Positions 52,080-60,228 of a stretch of DNA of 64,000 nucleotides are shown here, piece after piece (the first letter of the stretch is position 1; each line of letters starts with the position of its first letter). Location of the stretch: NCBI RefSeq assembly GCF_027627475.1, contig NZ_CP115484.1:2278001-2342000 (forward strand). Direction: 5' to 3'. The position numbers and the translations under genes were made by a program. A model generated the notes under the pieces. That model was not told where the DNA came from. It made no database searches and worked only from the letters and a program-made list of their open reading frames with translations. Source of the stretch: Paenibacillus sp. SYP-B4298. GTDB lineage: Bacteria > Bacillota > Bacilli > Paenibacillales > Paenibacillaceae.

Positions 52080-52771
52080 GGCGCTTCCTTGAGCACATAG
52101 CCGACGCCCCGTACCGTATGGATCAGCTCCGGTTTATGATTCTGATCAATTTTCCTGCGCAGATAGCGGATATAGACATCCACCACATTGGTGTCCCCAT
52201 AATAATCATAGCCCCACACCGCCTCTACAATCTGCTCCCGGTTCATCACCTGACGCTTGTTCTGCATGAGATAGACCAGCAAGTCGAACTCCCGCGGGGT
52301 CAGCTCGATGGGTATACCGTCCCGCGTCACCTCGCGTGTGGCCATGTTTAGCTTCAGATCCGCTGTCTCCAGCCATTGCTTGTCCACACTGGATTCCGCC
52401 GAGGTGCTTCGAAGGCGCAGCGCAGCGCGAATACGGGCAAGCAGTTCCTCAATCTGAAATGGCTTGGTAATGTAATCATTCGCTCCAAGGTCCAGACCCG
52501 ACACCTTGTCCTCCACCGAGCTTTTGGCGGTCAGCAGCAGTATAGCCGTATGCGAATCATTCGCCCGAATTCGTCGGAGCAATTCAATGCCGCTAATTCC
52601 TGGAAGCATCACATCGAGCAAGATCAGATCAAAGCCGCCCGCGCGATACCGCTCCAGCGCATCCAAGCCGTTGGTAGAGACTTCTACCTGGTATCCCTCG
52701 CACTCCAGTTCAATTTGCAGCAGCCGGGCGATCTTCGCCTCATCCTCCACCACCAATATCGCTTCGCCCAT
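52076..52771 (-). CDS. OmpR-family response regulator
   Basis: A 231-residue regulator with a receiver domain (acidic VVEDEA, phosphoacceptor Asp in LILLDVMLPG, Lys in YITKPF) and a winged-helix OmpR/PhoB domain (LTPREFDLLVYLMQNKRQVM, VDVYIRYLRRKI). ATG 52771 has GGGAGG eight bases upstream; the longer frame is not needed. It is the first gene of RR-HK-PepSY, with a second PepSY gene following at a distance. Confidence 0.93.
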   Translation of the reverse strand: MGEAILVVEDEAKIARLLQIELECEGYQVEVSTNGLDALERYRAGGFDLILLDVMLPGISGIELLRRIRANDSHTAILLLTAKSSVEDKVSGLDLGANDYITKPFQIEELLARIRAALRLRSTSAESSVDKQWLETADLKLNMATREVTRDGIPIELTPREFDLLVYLMQNKRQVMNREQIVEAVWGYDYYGDTNVVDVYIRYLRRKIDQNHKPELIHTVRGVGYVLKEAP

Positions 52772-52937
52772 CCTGTCTACCTCCCTGTTCAACTGCCACC
52801 CGGCTCCACATCTCAACCCAGATGGCGTTCACCCCGCTTGGGACGAGCCGCTTCACTTCTATCCCCTTATCGTACCATACCGGCAGCTTGGCATGAAACT
52901 GCGCGCCAACACGTCCGCCTGAGACGATCGATCGCAA

Positions 52938-52975
52938 TCAAAAACCCACTCTGACCTATAAGGCCCTAGCGGGTT
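52938..52975 (-). terminator. terminator after the SleB-like hydrolase gene
   Basis: On the minus strand AACCCGC pairs with GTGGGTT (one G-T pair) across a 19-base loop, with TTTGA following. It starts about ten bases beyond the hydrolase stop. Confidence 0.55.
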
Positions 52976-52980
52976 CCATG

Positions 52981-53967
52981 TTACTTAGCAAAGCTATGAT
53001 GTCCGATTGTAGTCACGACGTCCAGATTCGACCAGAACGGGCCCGTGGATACCTTGGGATTAAAAAAATAGACCGCGTCATCGATATTATTCTTCCCATC
53101 AAGCGCCTGCTTGACCGCGCGCTTCACGCTGGCATTGGGCTTGCTCTTGTCCAGCAGTCCATTATGTGCCGGGGGAAACTGCTTGCCGGAATAGATGACA
53201 TCACGAATCGAACTCGGAAATCTCGTATCCTTGACACGGTTCAATATAATATTCGCAATCGCCAGTTGGCCTTCAAATGGCTCGTATCCGGCCTCCACCA
53301 TCGTAATTTTGGCGAGCAGCTTCACATCCTCCTCAGAGTAGGACGGCGCCTCATGGCTAAGCAAGGAAGGGATGACTGTCTTGAACCTAGCGCCTTCCTT
53401 CAGTGTTGACTTCGCTGTCAGCCCGTTACGCTTCAGCAGTGCCGTCTTGCTATGTCCTGTCTGCTCGCTAATCTCATTCAAGCCATAGTCCTCAGAGATG
53501 ACGGCACGCTTCACCGTCTCCAGCTCCACAACGCCTGTCTCTGAATCCAGCTTCACCTGACCATGAAGCAGCTCCACCAGATGACGCAGCGGGACGTACA
53601 TGCTACCATCCGACATGAATGGTGCCGCATCCGATATATAGCGCCCGTCATTAAAATAAACGACCGGCACCTCATTGCCAAAGACGATTGTATCATTAAC
53701 TGCTGTATGTATCGTCACTTCCTCCTCGCTGCCATCCCAGCTTGCCACAGCATCATACAACTGAGCAATGCGAGCAGCAGGCACGTAAAGCCTGCCATAC
53801 TTCTCAAGCGGCGACACCTTCACTGTCTCGCCATCATGCTTGATCTTCCATTGGGCTGGAGCAGCTCCCTCCGCGCCCGCGCTAGATATTGGAGCAATCC
53901 CGAGCATTAGCAGTCCTATAGCCAGCACCATCACTAGCGCTCTCATCGGCTTGCCATTTCTGTTCAT
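52981..53967 (-). CDS. SleB-type cell wall hydrolase with amine-oxidase-like N-domain
   Basis: A 328-residue exported protein. A signal peptide (about 1-31, ending SSAGAEG) precedes a copper-amine-oxidase N-terminal-like domain (about 45-155; YGRLYVPAARIAQLYD, GSMYVPLRHLVELL), a short linker, and a C-terminal Hydrolase_2/SleB domain (about 215-328) with the catalytic Glu in ITMVEAGYEP and IANIILNRV. SleB-type enzymes are lytic transglycosylases that cut spore cortex or vegetative peptidoglycan. The binding domain found in SleB is replaced here. ATG 53967 has GGGAGGG six to seven bases upstream. Confidence 0.85.
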   Translation of the reverse strand: MNRNGKPMRALVMVLAIGLLMLGIAPISSAGAEGAAPAQWKIKHDGETVKVSPLEKYGRLYVPAARIAQLYDAVASWDGSEEEVTIHTAVNDTIVFGNEVPVVYFNDGRYISDAAPFMSDGSMYVPLRHLVELLHGQVKLDSETGVVELETVKRAVISEDYGLNEISEQTGHSKTALLKRNGLTAKSTLKEGARFKTVIPSLLSHEAPSYSEEDVKLLAKITMVEAGYEPFEGQLAIANIILNRVKDTRFPSSIRDVIYSGKQFPPAHNGLLDKSKPNASVKRAVKQALDGKNNIDDAVYFFNPKVSTGPFWSNLDVVTTIGHHSFAK

Positions 53968-54025
53968 GCATTCCCTCCCGATGTATATGGCTGCCCATCA
54001 TGCTCAGCCTGATCTCATGGGGAAG

Positions 54026-54052
54026 ATTATAACACAGCTTTTTTATGCTGTG
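54026..54052 (-). promoter_or_regulatory. extended -10 promoter of the SleB-like gene with a palindrome
   Basis: On the minus strand TGT-TATAAT (hexamer 54026-54031) is an extended -10. Directly upstream lies the inverted repeat CACAGC-N8-GCTGTG (54033-54052), where a regulator could bind within the promoter. No consensus -35 is seen. Confidence 0.45.
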
Positions 54053-54168
54053 GATTAACTTTTTCACAGAATTAGAAAAAACCATAGACCTTTAGTCTTA
54101 TTTTCAAGAAATATCAGGCTGCATTCCAGTCATTTCGAACTACTCTTCACTGCGATCCAGCATCGTGA

Positions 54169-54199
54169 CAAAAAGCCCCTTCCGTCGTCGGAAGGAGCT
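54169..54199 (-). terminator. terminator of the fur gene
   Basis: On the minus strand AGCTCCTTCCG-ACGA-CGGAAGGGGCT is followed by TTTTTG. It lies about 20 bases after the fur stop. Confidence 0.85.
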
Positions 54200-54221
54200 G
54201 GAGCATGTAACCTATTGCGAT

Positions 54222-54701
54222 TCAGGATACTGCCTTGCGTTTCTTCTTGCACTCGGTGTCTGTGCAATTCTTATAGGTTCCCGTAAAGTCCAAGCGATGG
54301 TCGATCACTTTAAAGCCGTATTCCCGCTCGACTCGCTCCTCCAGTTCGGTCAACCAATCCTCCTTGATCTCCTTGAGCTCTCCGCAGGCATGACAGATCA
54401 GATGGTGGTGCATGTGCTCATGATCATCGCTTCGCAGATCAAACCGGACAACACCATCGCCAAAATTCATCTTGGCCACGATATGAAGTTCGGAGAACAG
54501 CTCCAGATTGCGATACACCGTTGCGATACCAATATCCGGATTCTTTTGCTTGACCAGCATATAGACATCCTCTGCGCTCAAATGGTCATGCTCATGCTCC
54601 AGCAGCACTCTCAGCGTAGCCTCCCGTTGAGTGGTGAGCTTGTATCCCTTGCTGGTCAATTGCTTGTTAATTCTGACCACACTCTCTGTAATCGTCGACA
54701 T
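54222..54701 (-). CDS. fur: Fur-family iron regulator
   Basis: A 159-residue Fur-family repressor. The winged helix (GYKLTTQREATLRVLLEHE, AEDVYMLVKQKNPDIGIATVYRNL) is followed by the dimerisation/metal domain with DDHEHMHHHLICHACGE and a final CTDTEC that gives the second pair of structural zinc cysteines. The sequence is nearest to Fur, but PerR and Zur share most of it. Fe2+-Fur binds operator sites and shuts iron uptake. ATG 54701 has AGGAGGTG eight bases upstream. Monocistronic, with its own promoter and terminator. Confidence 0.9.
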   Translation of the reverse strand: MSTITESVVRINKQLTSKGYKLTTQREATLRVLLEHEHDHLSAEDVYMLVKQKNPDIGIATVYRNLELFSELHIVAKMNFGDGVVRFDLRSDDHEHMHHHLICHACGELKEIKEDWLTELEERVEREYGFKVIDHRLDFTGTYKNCTDTECKKKRKAVS

Positions 54702-54835
54702 AATGGAGACACCTCCTCTTTTTCCCTGAGCATCATGCTCGCTAACCAATACTATGTCAAGCAAGCCGCCGTTCTCACCTCGCACATGGCGGAAGGCGGC
54801 TTACAAGCTGTTGCTGTATTGCTCACTCATTTGTT

Positions 54836-54883
54836 TAGAATGATTCTTATTTATATATTAATATAATATACAATAAGATGCAA
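54836..54883 (-). promoter_or_regulatory. fur promoter with possible Fur box
   Basis: On the minus strand, -35 TTGCAT (54878-54883) and -10 TAATAT (54855-54860) are 17 bases apart. Immediately downstream, at 54836-54854, is an AATGATT-N1-T-N1-ATT sequence matching about 12 of 19 bases of the classical Fur box. Autoregulation is plausible but the match is moderate. An AT-rich palindrome (TATATTAATATA) overlaps the -10. Confidence 0.5.
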
Positions 54884-54942
54884 ATACATTCCGTAGTTCT
54901 AAGGCGGGGATAGATGCCCTTATGCGGGTTTGCATACACGCC

Positions 54943-56121
54943 CTAGTGAGCAGCATTGGCAACGAGTAAGGAAGGCGTGCTGGAGGTACCTTCTGTCGCA
55001 GCAGGCAGATACACTCGCTCTACCCTTGCCGAGAGCGAGGAGGAAATTTCCTGCGGAACGCTGTTGACATATTGCGCTAATTCCCGGCAGCTAATCTCGG
55101 CTTGCTGCTGCCGACCGATCAAGGTCACCTTCGTTCCCTCAGGAAAACGGTGCGGCAAGCGGATCATAAGCTGATCCATGCAGATCTTCCCGATCACCGG
55201 CATACGCATGCCGCCTGCCAGCACCATTGACCCTCGAAGCCCTTGCGACCAGCCGTCGGCATAGCCGATCGGCACCGTAGCAACCCATTCCTGACCACTC
55301 GCCTGATAGCTGTTGTCATAACCAATATACTCTCCTTGCTCCAGCTTCTTCACCTGCAGCATGCGGCTATGCAGACTGAGGGCAGGCTTGAGCTGGATGC
55401 CATCATCGAGACCTTGCGGGCCAAAGCCGAACAAGGCTGCACCGATGCGCACCATATCCATCTGCGCGCCTGGGAAACGTAGCGCTGCCGCACTTCCTGC
55501 ACAATGATACAAAACACCGGAAAACCCGGATTGCAGCACCCATTGCTTCATGCAACGAAATCGGTGGAGCTGACGCTCCACATAATCCGTATGCTCCTGT
55601 CCCGCAGTGGCAAAATGAGTATACACGCCAACCAGCTCGATATGGGGTCGCTGGAGCCAGGGCACCATCCTCTTCCATTCCTCTTGCGAGCGGACACCCA
55701 GGCGGCCAAGTCCAGTATCCATCTTGACATGCAATCGCAGCTTTCCGCCTATACGCCCCAGCTTGTACCGCCTGATCTCCCGCAGCCAGGACGCCGAGAT
55801 GACGGTCAGCATCAGATTGTGCTCGACGGCAAGTACAGCCTCGCTAGGGCTGACGGGGGTCAGAACGAGGATGGGCGCTTCAATACCATGCTCCCTCAAG
55901 CGCAGCGCCTCGCCCAGATATGCCACCGCCAGTTGCTCCGCTCCGGCACGAAGCGCTGCATGGGCGCTCTCGACATCGCCGTGGCCATACCCATCGGCCT
56001 TGACGACCGCCATCAGCCGCACCCCACGGCACAGCCTCGCCTTGACGGCAGCGGTATTATCCGATATGGCTGCCGAATCAATCTCTGCCCATGTGTTGCG
56101 ATGCAATTCAGGTACTGCCAT
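54943..56121 (-). CDS. alr: alanine racemase
   Basis: A 392-residue PLP-dependent alanine racemase. The PLP lysine lies in AVVKADGYGHG near residue 40 and the catalytic tyrosine in GYDNSYQAS near residue 265. KMDTGLGRLGV, YTHFATA and GKICMDQLM are conserved. It interconverts L- and D-alanine for peptidoglycan. ATG 56121 has AAGGAGG six bases upstream. It lies 68 bases after the D-Ala-D-Ala ligase gene on the same strand, so the two consecutive steps are probably cotranscribed. The 250 bases between it and fur hold the fur promoter. Confidence 0.92.
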   Translation of the reverse strand: MAVPELHRNTWAEIDSAAISDNTAAVKARLCRGVRLMAVVKADGYGHGDVESAHAALRAGAEQLAVAYLGEALRLREHGIEAPILVLTPVSPSEAVLAVEHNLMLTVISASWLREIRRYKLGRIGGKLRLHVKMDTGLGRLGVRSQEEWKRMVPWLQRPHIELVGVYTHFATAGQEHTDYVERQLHRFRCMKQWVLQSGFSGVLYHCAGSAAALRFPGAQMDMVRIGAALFGFGPQGLDDGIQLKPALSLHSRMLQVKKLEQGEYIGYDNSYQASGQEWVATVPIGYADGWSQGLRGSMVLAGGMRMPVIGKICMDQLMIRLPHRFPEGTKVTLIGRQQQAEISCRELAQYVNSVPQEISSSLSARVERVYLPAATEGTSSTPSLLVANAAH

Positions 56122-56189
56122 ACGCCCCCTCCTTCCTATTCCTCGGCCGCAATCCGCCCCTTCAATACAAACGAATCTGTTCGCCTGCT

Positions 56190-57263
56190 TCATCTCTCAT
56201 ACCGGATAGACTGCTTGTCCGCATGACGGTTAACCGCATAATCGATCAGCTTGTCGATTAACTCCGCATAGCTGGTTCCATCCGTTCGCTCCCACATGAC
56301 AGGATACATGCTGCAATTTGTAAAGCCCGGCAAGGTGTTGATCTCATTCAGGTAGAGCTGTCCTGTCGGCTCCACAAAAAAATCAACCCGCGCCAAGCCT
56401 GCACCGTCCATCGCCTTGTAGGCCAGCACAGCGTACCGTTCAATCTGCTGCGCGGTTTCTGCCGAGATATCTGCCGGGATCGACATCGTTAATTCTCCGC
56501 GAAAATATTTGGCATCGTAATCAAAAAAGGTCTGATCCTGAATGAACTCTCCTGGCACCGATACCGCTGGCTGCTCATTGCCAAGCACGGCAACTTGAAT
56601 CTCCCGCCCGGCAATCTCCTCTTCCACGACAATCTTGCGGTCATACTTGAAGGCGTGATGGATGCCACGCAGCACCTGCTCCCTGTCCAGGCAGCGACTA
56701 ATACCGATGCTGGAGCCGAGAGAGGCTGGCTTGACATAACACGGGTAGCCGAGCTCGTGCTCGATCTGCTGCACGATGTCCTCGCTGCTGGCCGCCCAGT
56801 CTGCACGGCGATAGGCCAGATGCCTCGCCTGCGGAATGCCGGCCTGTGCGAACAGTGCCTTGGCGATCGACTTATCAAGCGCTGCAGCGGAGCCCAGTAC
56901 GCCATTGCCAACGTAGGCCACATCGATCAGCTCCAGCAGCCCCTGCACCGTACCATCCTCCCCGCAGGAGCCGTGCAGCAGCGGCAGAGCGACCTTGGGT
57001 CCAGGCAGCTCAGAGAGCTGCAACAGCACGGAGCCGAGCGAGCCGGCGGCATCCTCCGTCCTCGGGCGTGAAGACAGCAGTTGCTCCATGCTCGTTGCTG
57101 GCTGCTCCAGACGTCCGCCCAAGCACCAGTACCCTTCTCTTGTAATGTACACGGGATACACCTCATGCTGGTCAAAATGAAGGGACTGAAGCACGGTGAA
57201 TGCTGTCTTTAATGAGATGTCATGCTCAACGGATTTGCCGCCATATAGTACGATTAGTATCAA
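56190..57263 (-). CDS. ddl: D-alanine--D-alanine ligase
   Basis: A 357-residue ATP-grasp ligase. GGKSVEHDISL near residue 10 and HGSCGEDGTVQG near 100 are the family start blocks; PASLGSSIGIS, DFFVEPTGQLYLNEINTLPGF and the omega loop FDYDAKYFRG follow. The Lys-Tyr pair in the omega loop is that of D-Ala-D-Ala ligases, not of VanA-type D-Ala-D-Lac enzymes. The start is TTG 57263 with AGGAGG eight bases upstream; an ATG 18 bases further upstream lies before that site. It makes the dipeptide joined to UDP-MurNAc-tripeptide. Confidence 0.9.
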   Translation of the reverse strand: MILIVLYGGKSVEHDISLKTAFTVLQSLHFDQHEVYPVYITREGYWCLGGRLEQPATSMEQLLSSRPRTEDAAGSLGSVLLQLSELPGPKVALPLLHGSCGEDGTVQGLLELIDVAYVGNGVLGSAAALDKSIAKALFAQAGIPQARHLAYRRADWAASSEDIVQQIEHELGYPCYVKPASLGSSIGISRCLDREQVLRGIHHAFKYDRKIVVEEEIAGREIQVAVLGNEQPAVSVPGEFIQDQTFFDYDAKYFRGELTMSIPADISAETAQQIERYAVLAYKAMDGAGLARVDFFVEPTGQLYLNEINTLPGFTNCSMYPVMWERTDGTSYAELIDKLIDYAVNRHADKQSIRYER

Positions 57264-57421
57264 TTGGTATTCCTCCTGCATCTGTATGTTTAGATCGGGG
57301 TAATTATCGTTCATATAGTTCACATTGTAAGGGTGAATTCTAAAGCTTCGTGTAACGAAATGTTAATTAATTCTTAAAATGCCGTTAGATGTTCGTAAGA
57401 AGTTGTCCTCGGCTGCATGTC

Positions 57422-57464
57422 AAAAAGACGGCCTTATCCCTGACGTTCGGGATATAGGCCGTCT
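57422..57464 (-). terminator. terminator after the HD-GYP gene
   Basis: On the minus strand AGACGGCC-TATATCCC and GGGATAA-GGCCGTCT form a long stem around a short loop, followed by TTTTTG. It lies about 50 bases beyond the HD-GYP stop. Confidence 0.85.
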
Positions 57465-57515
57465 GCTTCGATGTTTCCTATATATGTATGTATGTATGGC
57501 AACAGAGCAGGTCGG

Positions 57516-58157
57516 TCAGTATGACAGCCCCTCCAGGTTATTTTGCTGATAATCATACATCAAGTGCAGCTCCCGCGACATATCGCATGCCACTTGGACG
57601 ATCCTCTCGTCAAATTGCGTGCCAGCGTGTCGACGCAGCTCCTCCAGCGCTTCCTGTACAGATACGCTCTTGCGGTAAGGGCGATACGTGAGCATGCAAT
57701 CGAGCGCGTCCACGACAGAGCATACCCGCGCTCCTAGCGGAATCTCCTCCCGGCTCAGGCCATGCGGATAGCCATTACCATCCCAACGCTCATGATGATG
57801 AAGCACATAGGAAGGCACTCTGCCCTCCAGTCCCGCATACTGCAGGAGCTGATAGCCAATCATTGGATGGCCCTTGATCTGCCGCCACTCCTCACTGTTC
57901 AGCTTGCCGGGATTGTCCAAAATATCCAGCGGTATCTTCATTTTACCCAGGTCATGCAGAAAGCACCCGCTTACGATCTCAATTCCATGCTCTGTGTCCA
58001 GCAAAGGAACCATTCGCTCTGCAAGCAGCGCTACCCTCGCACTGTGGGCATAGGTTGGAGGATGGTATTCACGCAATCTCTTCATCCACATCCCTGCAAC
58101 CGGTTCGGAATACGTAGTAGGCTCCTCATATTCCTGATCATTGTCCAGCAGATTCAT
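57516..58157 (-). CDS. HD-GYP domain phosphohydrolase
   Basis: A 213-residue protein that is essentially one HD-GYP domain. HSARVALLAERM is followed by the HD pair in CFLHDLGKMKIP, then KGHPMIGYQLL, HHHERWDGNGYPHGL (the GYP motif) and VCSVVDALDCML. Such proteins usually degrade cyclic di-GMP to pGpG or GMP. No sensor domain is attached. ATG 58157 has GAGGTGG seven bases upstream. It lies divergent from the agr-like locus, 520 bases away, and has its own terminator. Confidence 0.88.
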   Translation of the reverse strand: MNLLDNDQEYEEPTTYSEPVAGMWMKRLREYHPPTYAHSARVALLAERMVPLLDTEHGIEIVSGCFLHDLGKMKIPLDILDNPGKLNSEEWRQIKGHPMIGYQLLQYAGLEGRVPSYVLHHHERWDGNGYPHGLSREEIPLGARVCSVVDALDCMLTYRPYRKSVSVQEALEELRRHAGTQFDERIVQVACDMSRELHLMYDYQQNNLEGLSY

Positions 58158-58615
58158 TCCTGTTCCACCTCTCATACAAACAAGACTCCCGCGCCTCCTT
58201 GGAACGACGCAGGTTACATATTATCCGGGCGATGCCGCACCAGCTTACTCTATGAATAGTTAAATAAATCACGCTACGATGCTTACTGAACAAAATCCCA
58301 GTCAAAAAGTAGGATAGCCGCTCCATAGCCATTGCAAGACGTAAGACCTAGTATCAGATAAACAACATTTAATTTTACTCGTCAGTATATAACAATTTTC
58401 TACATTATTCAATGCGATTTCGATACGACTGCATGATCATGCCGGAAACTGCTTCCCCCGCTATAGTATCACTAAAATCGTAAGTTAGCGAATCTATTTA
58501 ACGATAACAAAATAGGTCTAAAGGTCTATATTGTATCGATCAGCGATATGGACAGATTCTCGAGGCAGAATGAGGCTGTGCACAGTAAAAGGATTTAAAA
58601 ACATCAATTCTACTA
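58158..58615. other. divergent intergenic region upstream of the agr-like locus
   Basis: About 460 AT-rich bases between the HD-GYP gene and the agr-like promoter. I see no gene. It includes the first copy of a CAATTCTA direct repeat (58605-58612); the second (58620-58627) overlaps the end of the -35 element. Confidence 0.5.
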
Positions 58616-58644
58616 GTGACAATTCTAGAAAAAATAGATAAAAT
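58616..58644 (+). promoter_or_regulatory. promoter of the agr-like operon
   Basis: -35 GTGACA (58616-58621) and -10 TAAAAT (58639-58644) are 17 bases apart, each five of six to the sigma-A consensus. CAATTCTA occurs at 58605-58612 and 58620-58627 (15 bases start to start), so the copies flank and overlap the -35. The ribosome binding site follows at 58671-58677. Confidence 0.6.
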
Positions 58645-58677
58645 ATACATATAAATATACATGTGGTATTGAGGTGA

Positions 58678-59373
58678 GTGGTTCTGTTCCCTTCTACTCT
58701 GCACGGCTTGATGTTTACCGTTACCTCGTTGCTGGAGTATTTGGCCATCTTTACGCTTACACTGTCCCTGTTCCGATTTAGAGCAGCCGACTACAGATGG
58801 CAGATTGCATTCTCTTGCTTATCGCTGTTGATGGTATCCTACATGACCCGTGCCGGTCTGCTGGCTGAATTTTCTCCGTTTGTTCAAGTGCTGGTACTGA
58901 TTGTGCTGCTCTGGTTTGTGTTTCGCATCCAATTTTTTTATGCGTCGGTCATGTCCGTACTTGGCTTTGTGTTATATGGCACCCTACAGTTATTTATTAT
59001 TTTTGCTGCCCGGCTCGTCTATCGCTGGGCCAACGACATACCTGCTCTCCCGGACAGCAGCATGTTCATCGTAGCGATGCTCACGAGCACCATCTGCCTC
59101 GGTCTGGGGGTCTCCCTGTATCGCCGGGGATGGGGGTACACCTTTGTTCCGCAGCGCACAGATGGCTTCATCAATTATCGCAAGCGGGAAAATTTTCATC
59201 TGCTGCTTGTTGTGCTGATTGCGTTGCTCGCTATTGTCGGTGCCTATTATTTGTCCCATCAGCATTTTCATTACTGGATGGCCATGACGATCATTATGGT
59301 GTTGCTATCCTGTGTATCGCTACTGTTCATGCGGGCCTCCAATCTAAAGGATAGAAGTGAGAATATATGGTAG
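58678..59373 (+). CDS. seven-helix membrane protein, kinase-less AgrC-like candidate
   Basis: A 231-residue protein made almost wholly of membrane helices, about seven, with short loops and a brief charged tail (ASNLKDRSENIW). Size and topology match the sensor half of AgrC-type peptide receptors, but the DHp and ATPase kinase domains are missing: the frame stops and agrB overlaps it by seven bases. Homology to AgrC is not established from sequence, only position and topology. The start is uncertain: GTG 58678 abuts GAGGTGA, a CTG at 58684 has better spacing and ATG 58711 is also in frame. It is the first gene of the agr-like operon. Confidence 0.7.
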   Translation: MVLFPSTLHGLMFTVTSLLEYLAIFTLTLSLFRFRAADYRWQIAFSCLSLLMVSYMTRAGLLAEFSPFVQVLVLIVLLWFVFRIQFFYASVMSVLGFVLYGTLQLFIIFAARLVYRWANDIPALPDSSMFIVAMLTSTICLGLGVSLYRRGWGYTFVPQRTDGFINYRKRENFHLLLVVLIALLAIVGAYYLSHQHFHYWMAMTIIMVLLSCVSLLFMRASNLKDRSENIW

Positions 59374-59891
59374 ATGAGTATGCTGCGCGCCTGGCCGCAG
59401 CCATTAAGAGGACAGCGCCAGACAGCAAGGCAAGCGCAGAGGTTATCCAGTATGGCGCTATCATGCTGTTCAATGGCAGCGCGGTTCTAGTCTCTGTACT
59501 ATTACTATGCGGGCTTGCCGGCAAGCTGACACACGGCATGATTGTCCTGATCGCCTACGCCTTACTCCGTTTTTGCACCGGAGGGTTTCATTTCCGCTCT
59601 GCACTGGTCTGCTATCTATATTCGACCGGGGTGCTGACAGCGATTGCTCTCGCACCGCTGACTGCAGCAAGCAGCCCGTACCTTACTGCAGCGAGTCTGG
59701 TGCTGGTGCTCCTGTTCGCTCCATCCGATCTGGAGCAGCACACCCGAATTCCGCAAGCTTACTACCTTCATCTGAAGGTGCTTGCCGCGATGTTGGTTTC
59801 ACTCAATTTTATTATAGATTCTAATCATCTTGCATGGACAGCATGTGTACAAGCTCTTACTTTAATTAAACGAAGGAGGAATATCTCATGA
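59367..59891 (+). CDS. agrB: AgrB-like peptide-processing membrane protease
   Basis: A 174-residue AgrB-family membrane protein. The two catalytic residues are in place: His in CTGGFHFRSALVCYL and Cys seven residues later. The surrounding helices (about six) match the family. AgrB cuts the AgrD propeptide at its C-terminal side and catalyses ring closure through an acyl-enzyme at the Cys. It overlaps the upstream membrane protein by seven bases, and its stop overlaps the ATG of the agrD-like gene (ATGA), so the three are tightly coupled. Confidence 0.9.
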   Translation: MVDEYAARLAAAIKRTAPDSKASAEVIQYGAIMLFNGSAVLVSVLLLCGLAGKLTHGMIVLIAYALLRFCTGGFHFRSALVCYLYSTGVLTAIALAPLTAASSPYLTAASLVLVLLFAPSDLEQHTRIPQAYYLHLKVLAAMLVSLNFIIDSNHLAWTACVQALTLIKRRRNIS

Positions 59892-60046
59892 AGAAGGTCA
59901 ACAACTCTAAGAAGACCAAAAAAGCACTCATCTGGACGGCTTCGATCGCCGCATCTCTTCTTGCTTCCGTAGCCAGCGCTTCTGTATCGGTCGCTTCCCC
60001 TTGGTGGAACCATCGTCCGGAGCCGCCTAAGGAACTACTGGACTAG
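59888..60046 (+). CDS. agrD: AgrD-like autoinducer propeptide without cysteine
   Basis: A 52-residue peptide. It has a basic amphipathic leader (MKKVNNSKKTKKALIW), a hydrophobic Ala/Ser/Val stretch and the core-plus-tail VASPWWNHRPEPPKELLD. The tail PEPPKELL matches the conserved acidic AgrD tail (PKEL) that AgrB recognises. There is no cysteine. By aligning PKEL with S. aureus AgrD, cleavage is expected after Asn41, and Ser37 is then four residues before the end, so a five-residue serine lactone (Ser-Pro-Trp-Trp-Asn) is predicted. AAGGAGG lies eight bases before the ATG. Overlap with agrB supports coupling. Confidence 0.85.
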   Translation: MKKVNNSKKTKKALIWTASIAASLLASVASASVSVASPWWNHRPEPPKELLD

Positions 60047-60228
60047 TCCTTTGCATCATGGAGTGTCAACATCGGAGGGGGCAAGCCCTGGTAGTAAGAC
60101 TCCATCCAGCCGCCCCCTATCCTAGCTCTCGTTCGTGGCATGCTCCGACAGCGGATATAGGTTGAAGATTGCCGGAATATGTGCCATCATGCAAGAAGCC
60201 CAATCCAGAAAACAAAGGTTGAGATGGT

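Noticed and set aside
54943-57263. alr-ddl pair read together with the VanX-like gene as vancomycin resistance
   Set aside because: The ligase has the Lys-Tyr omega loop of normal D-Ala-D-Ala enzymes, the VanX-like protein is exported and 42 kb away, and no vanH or vanRS is present.
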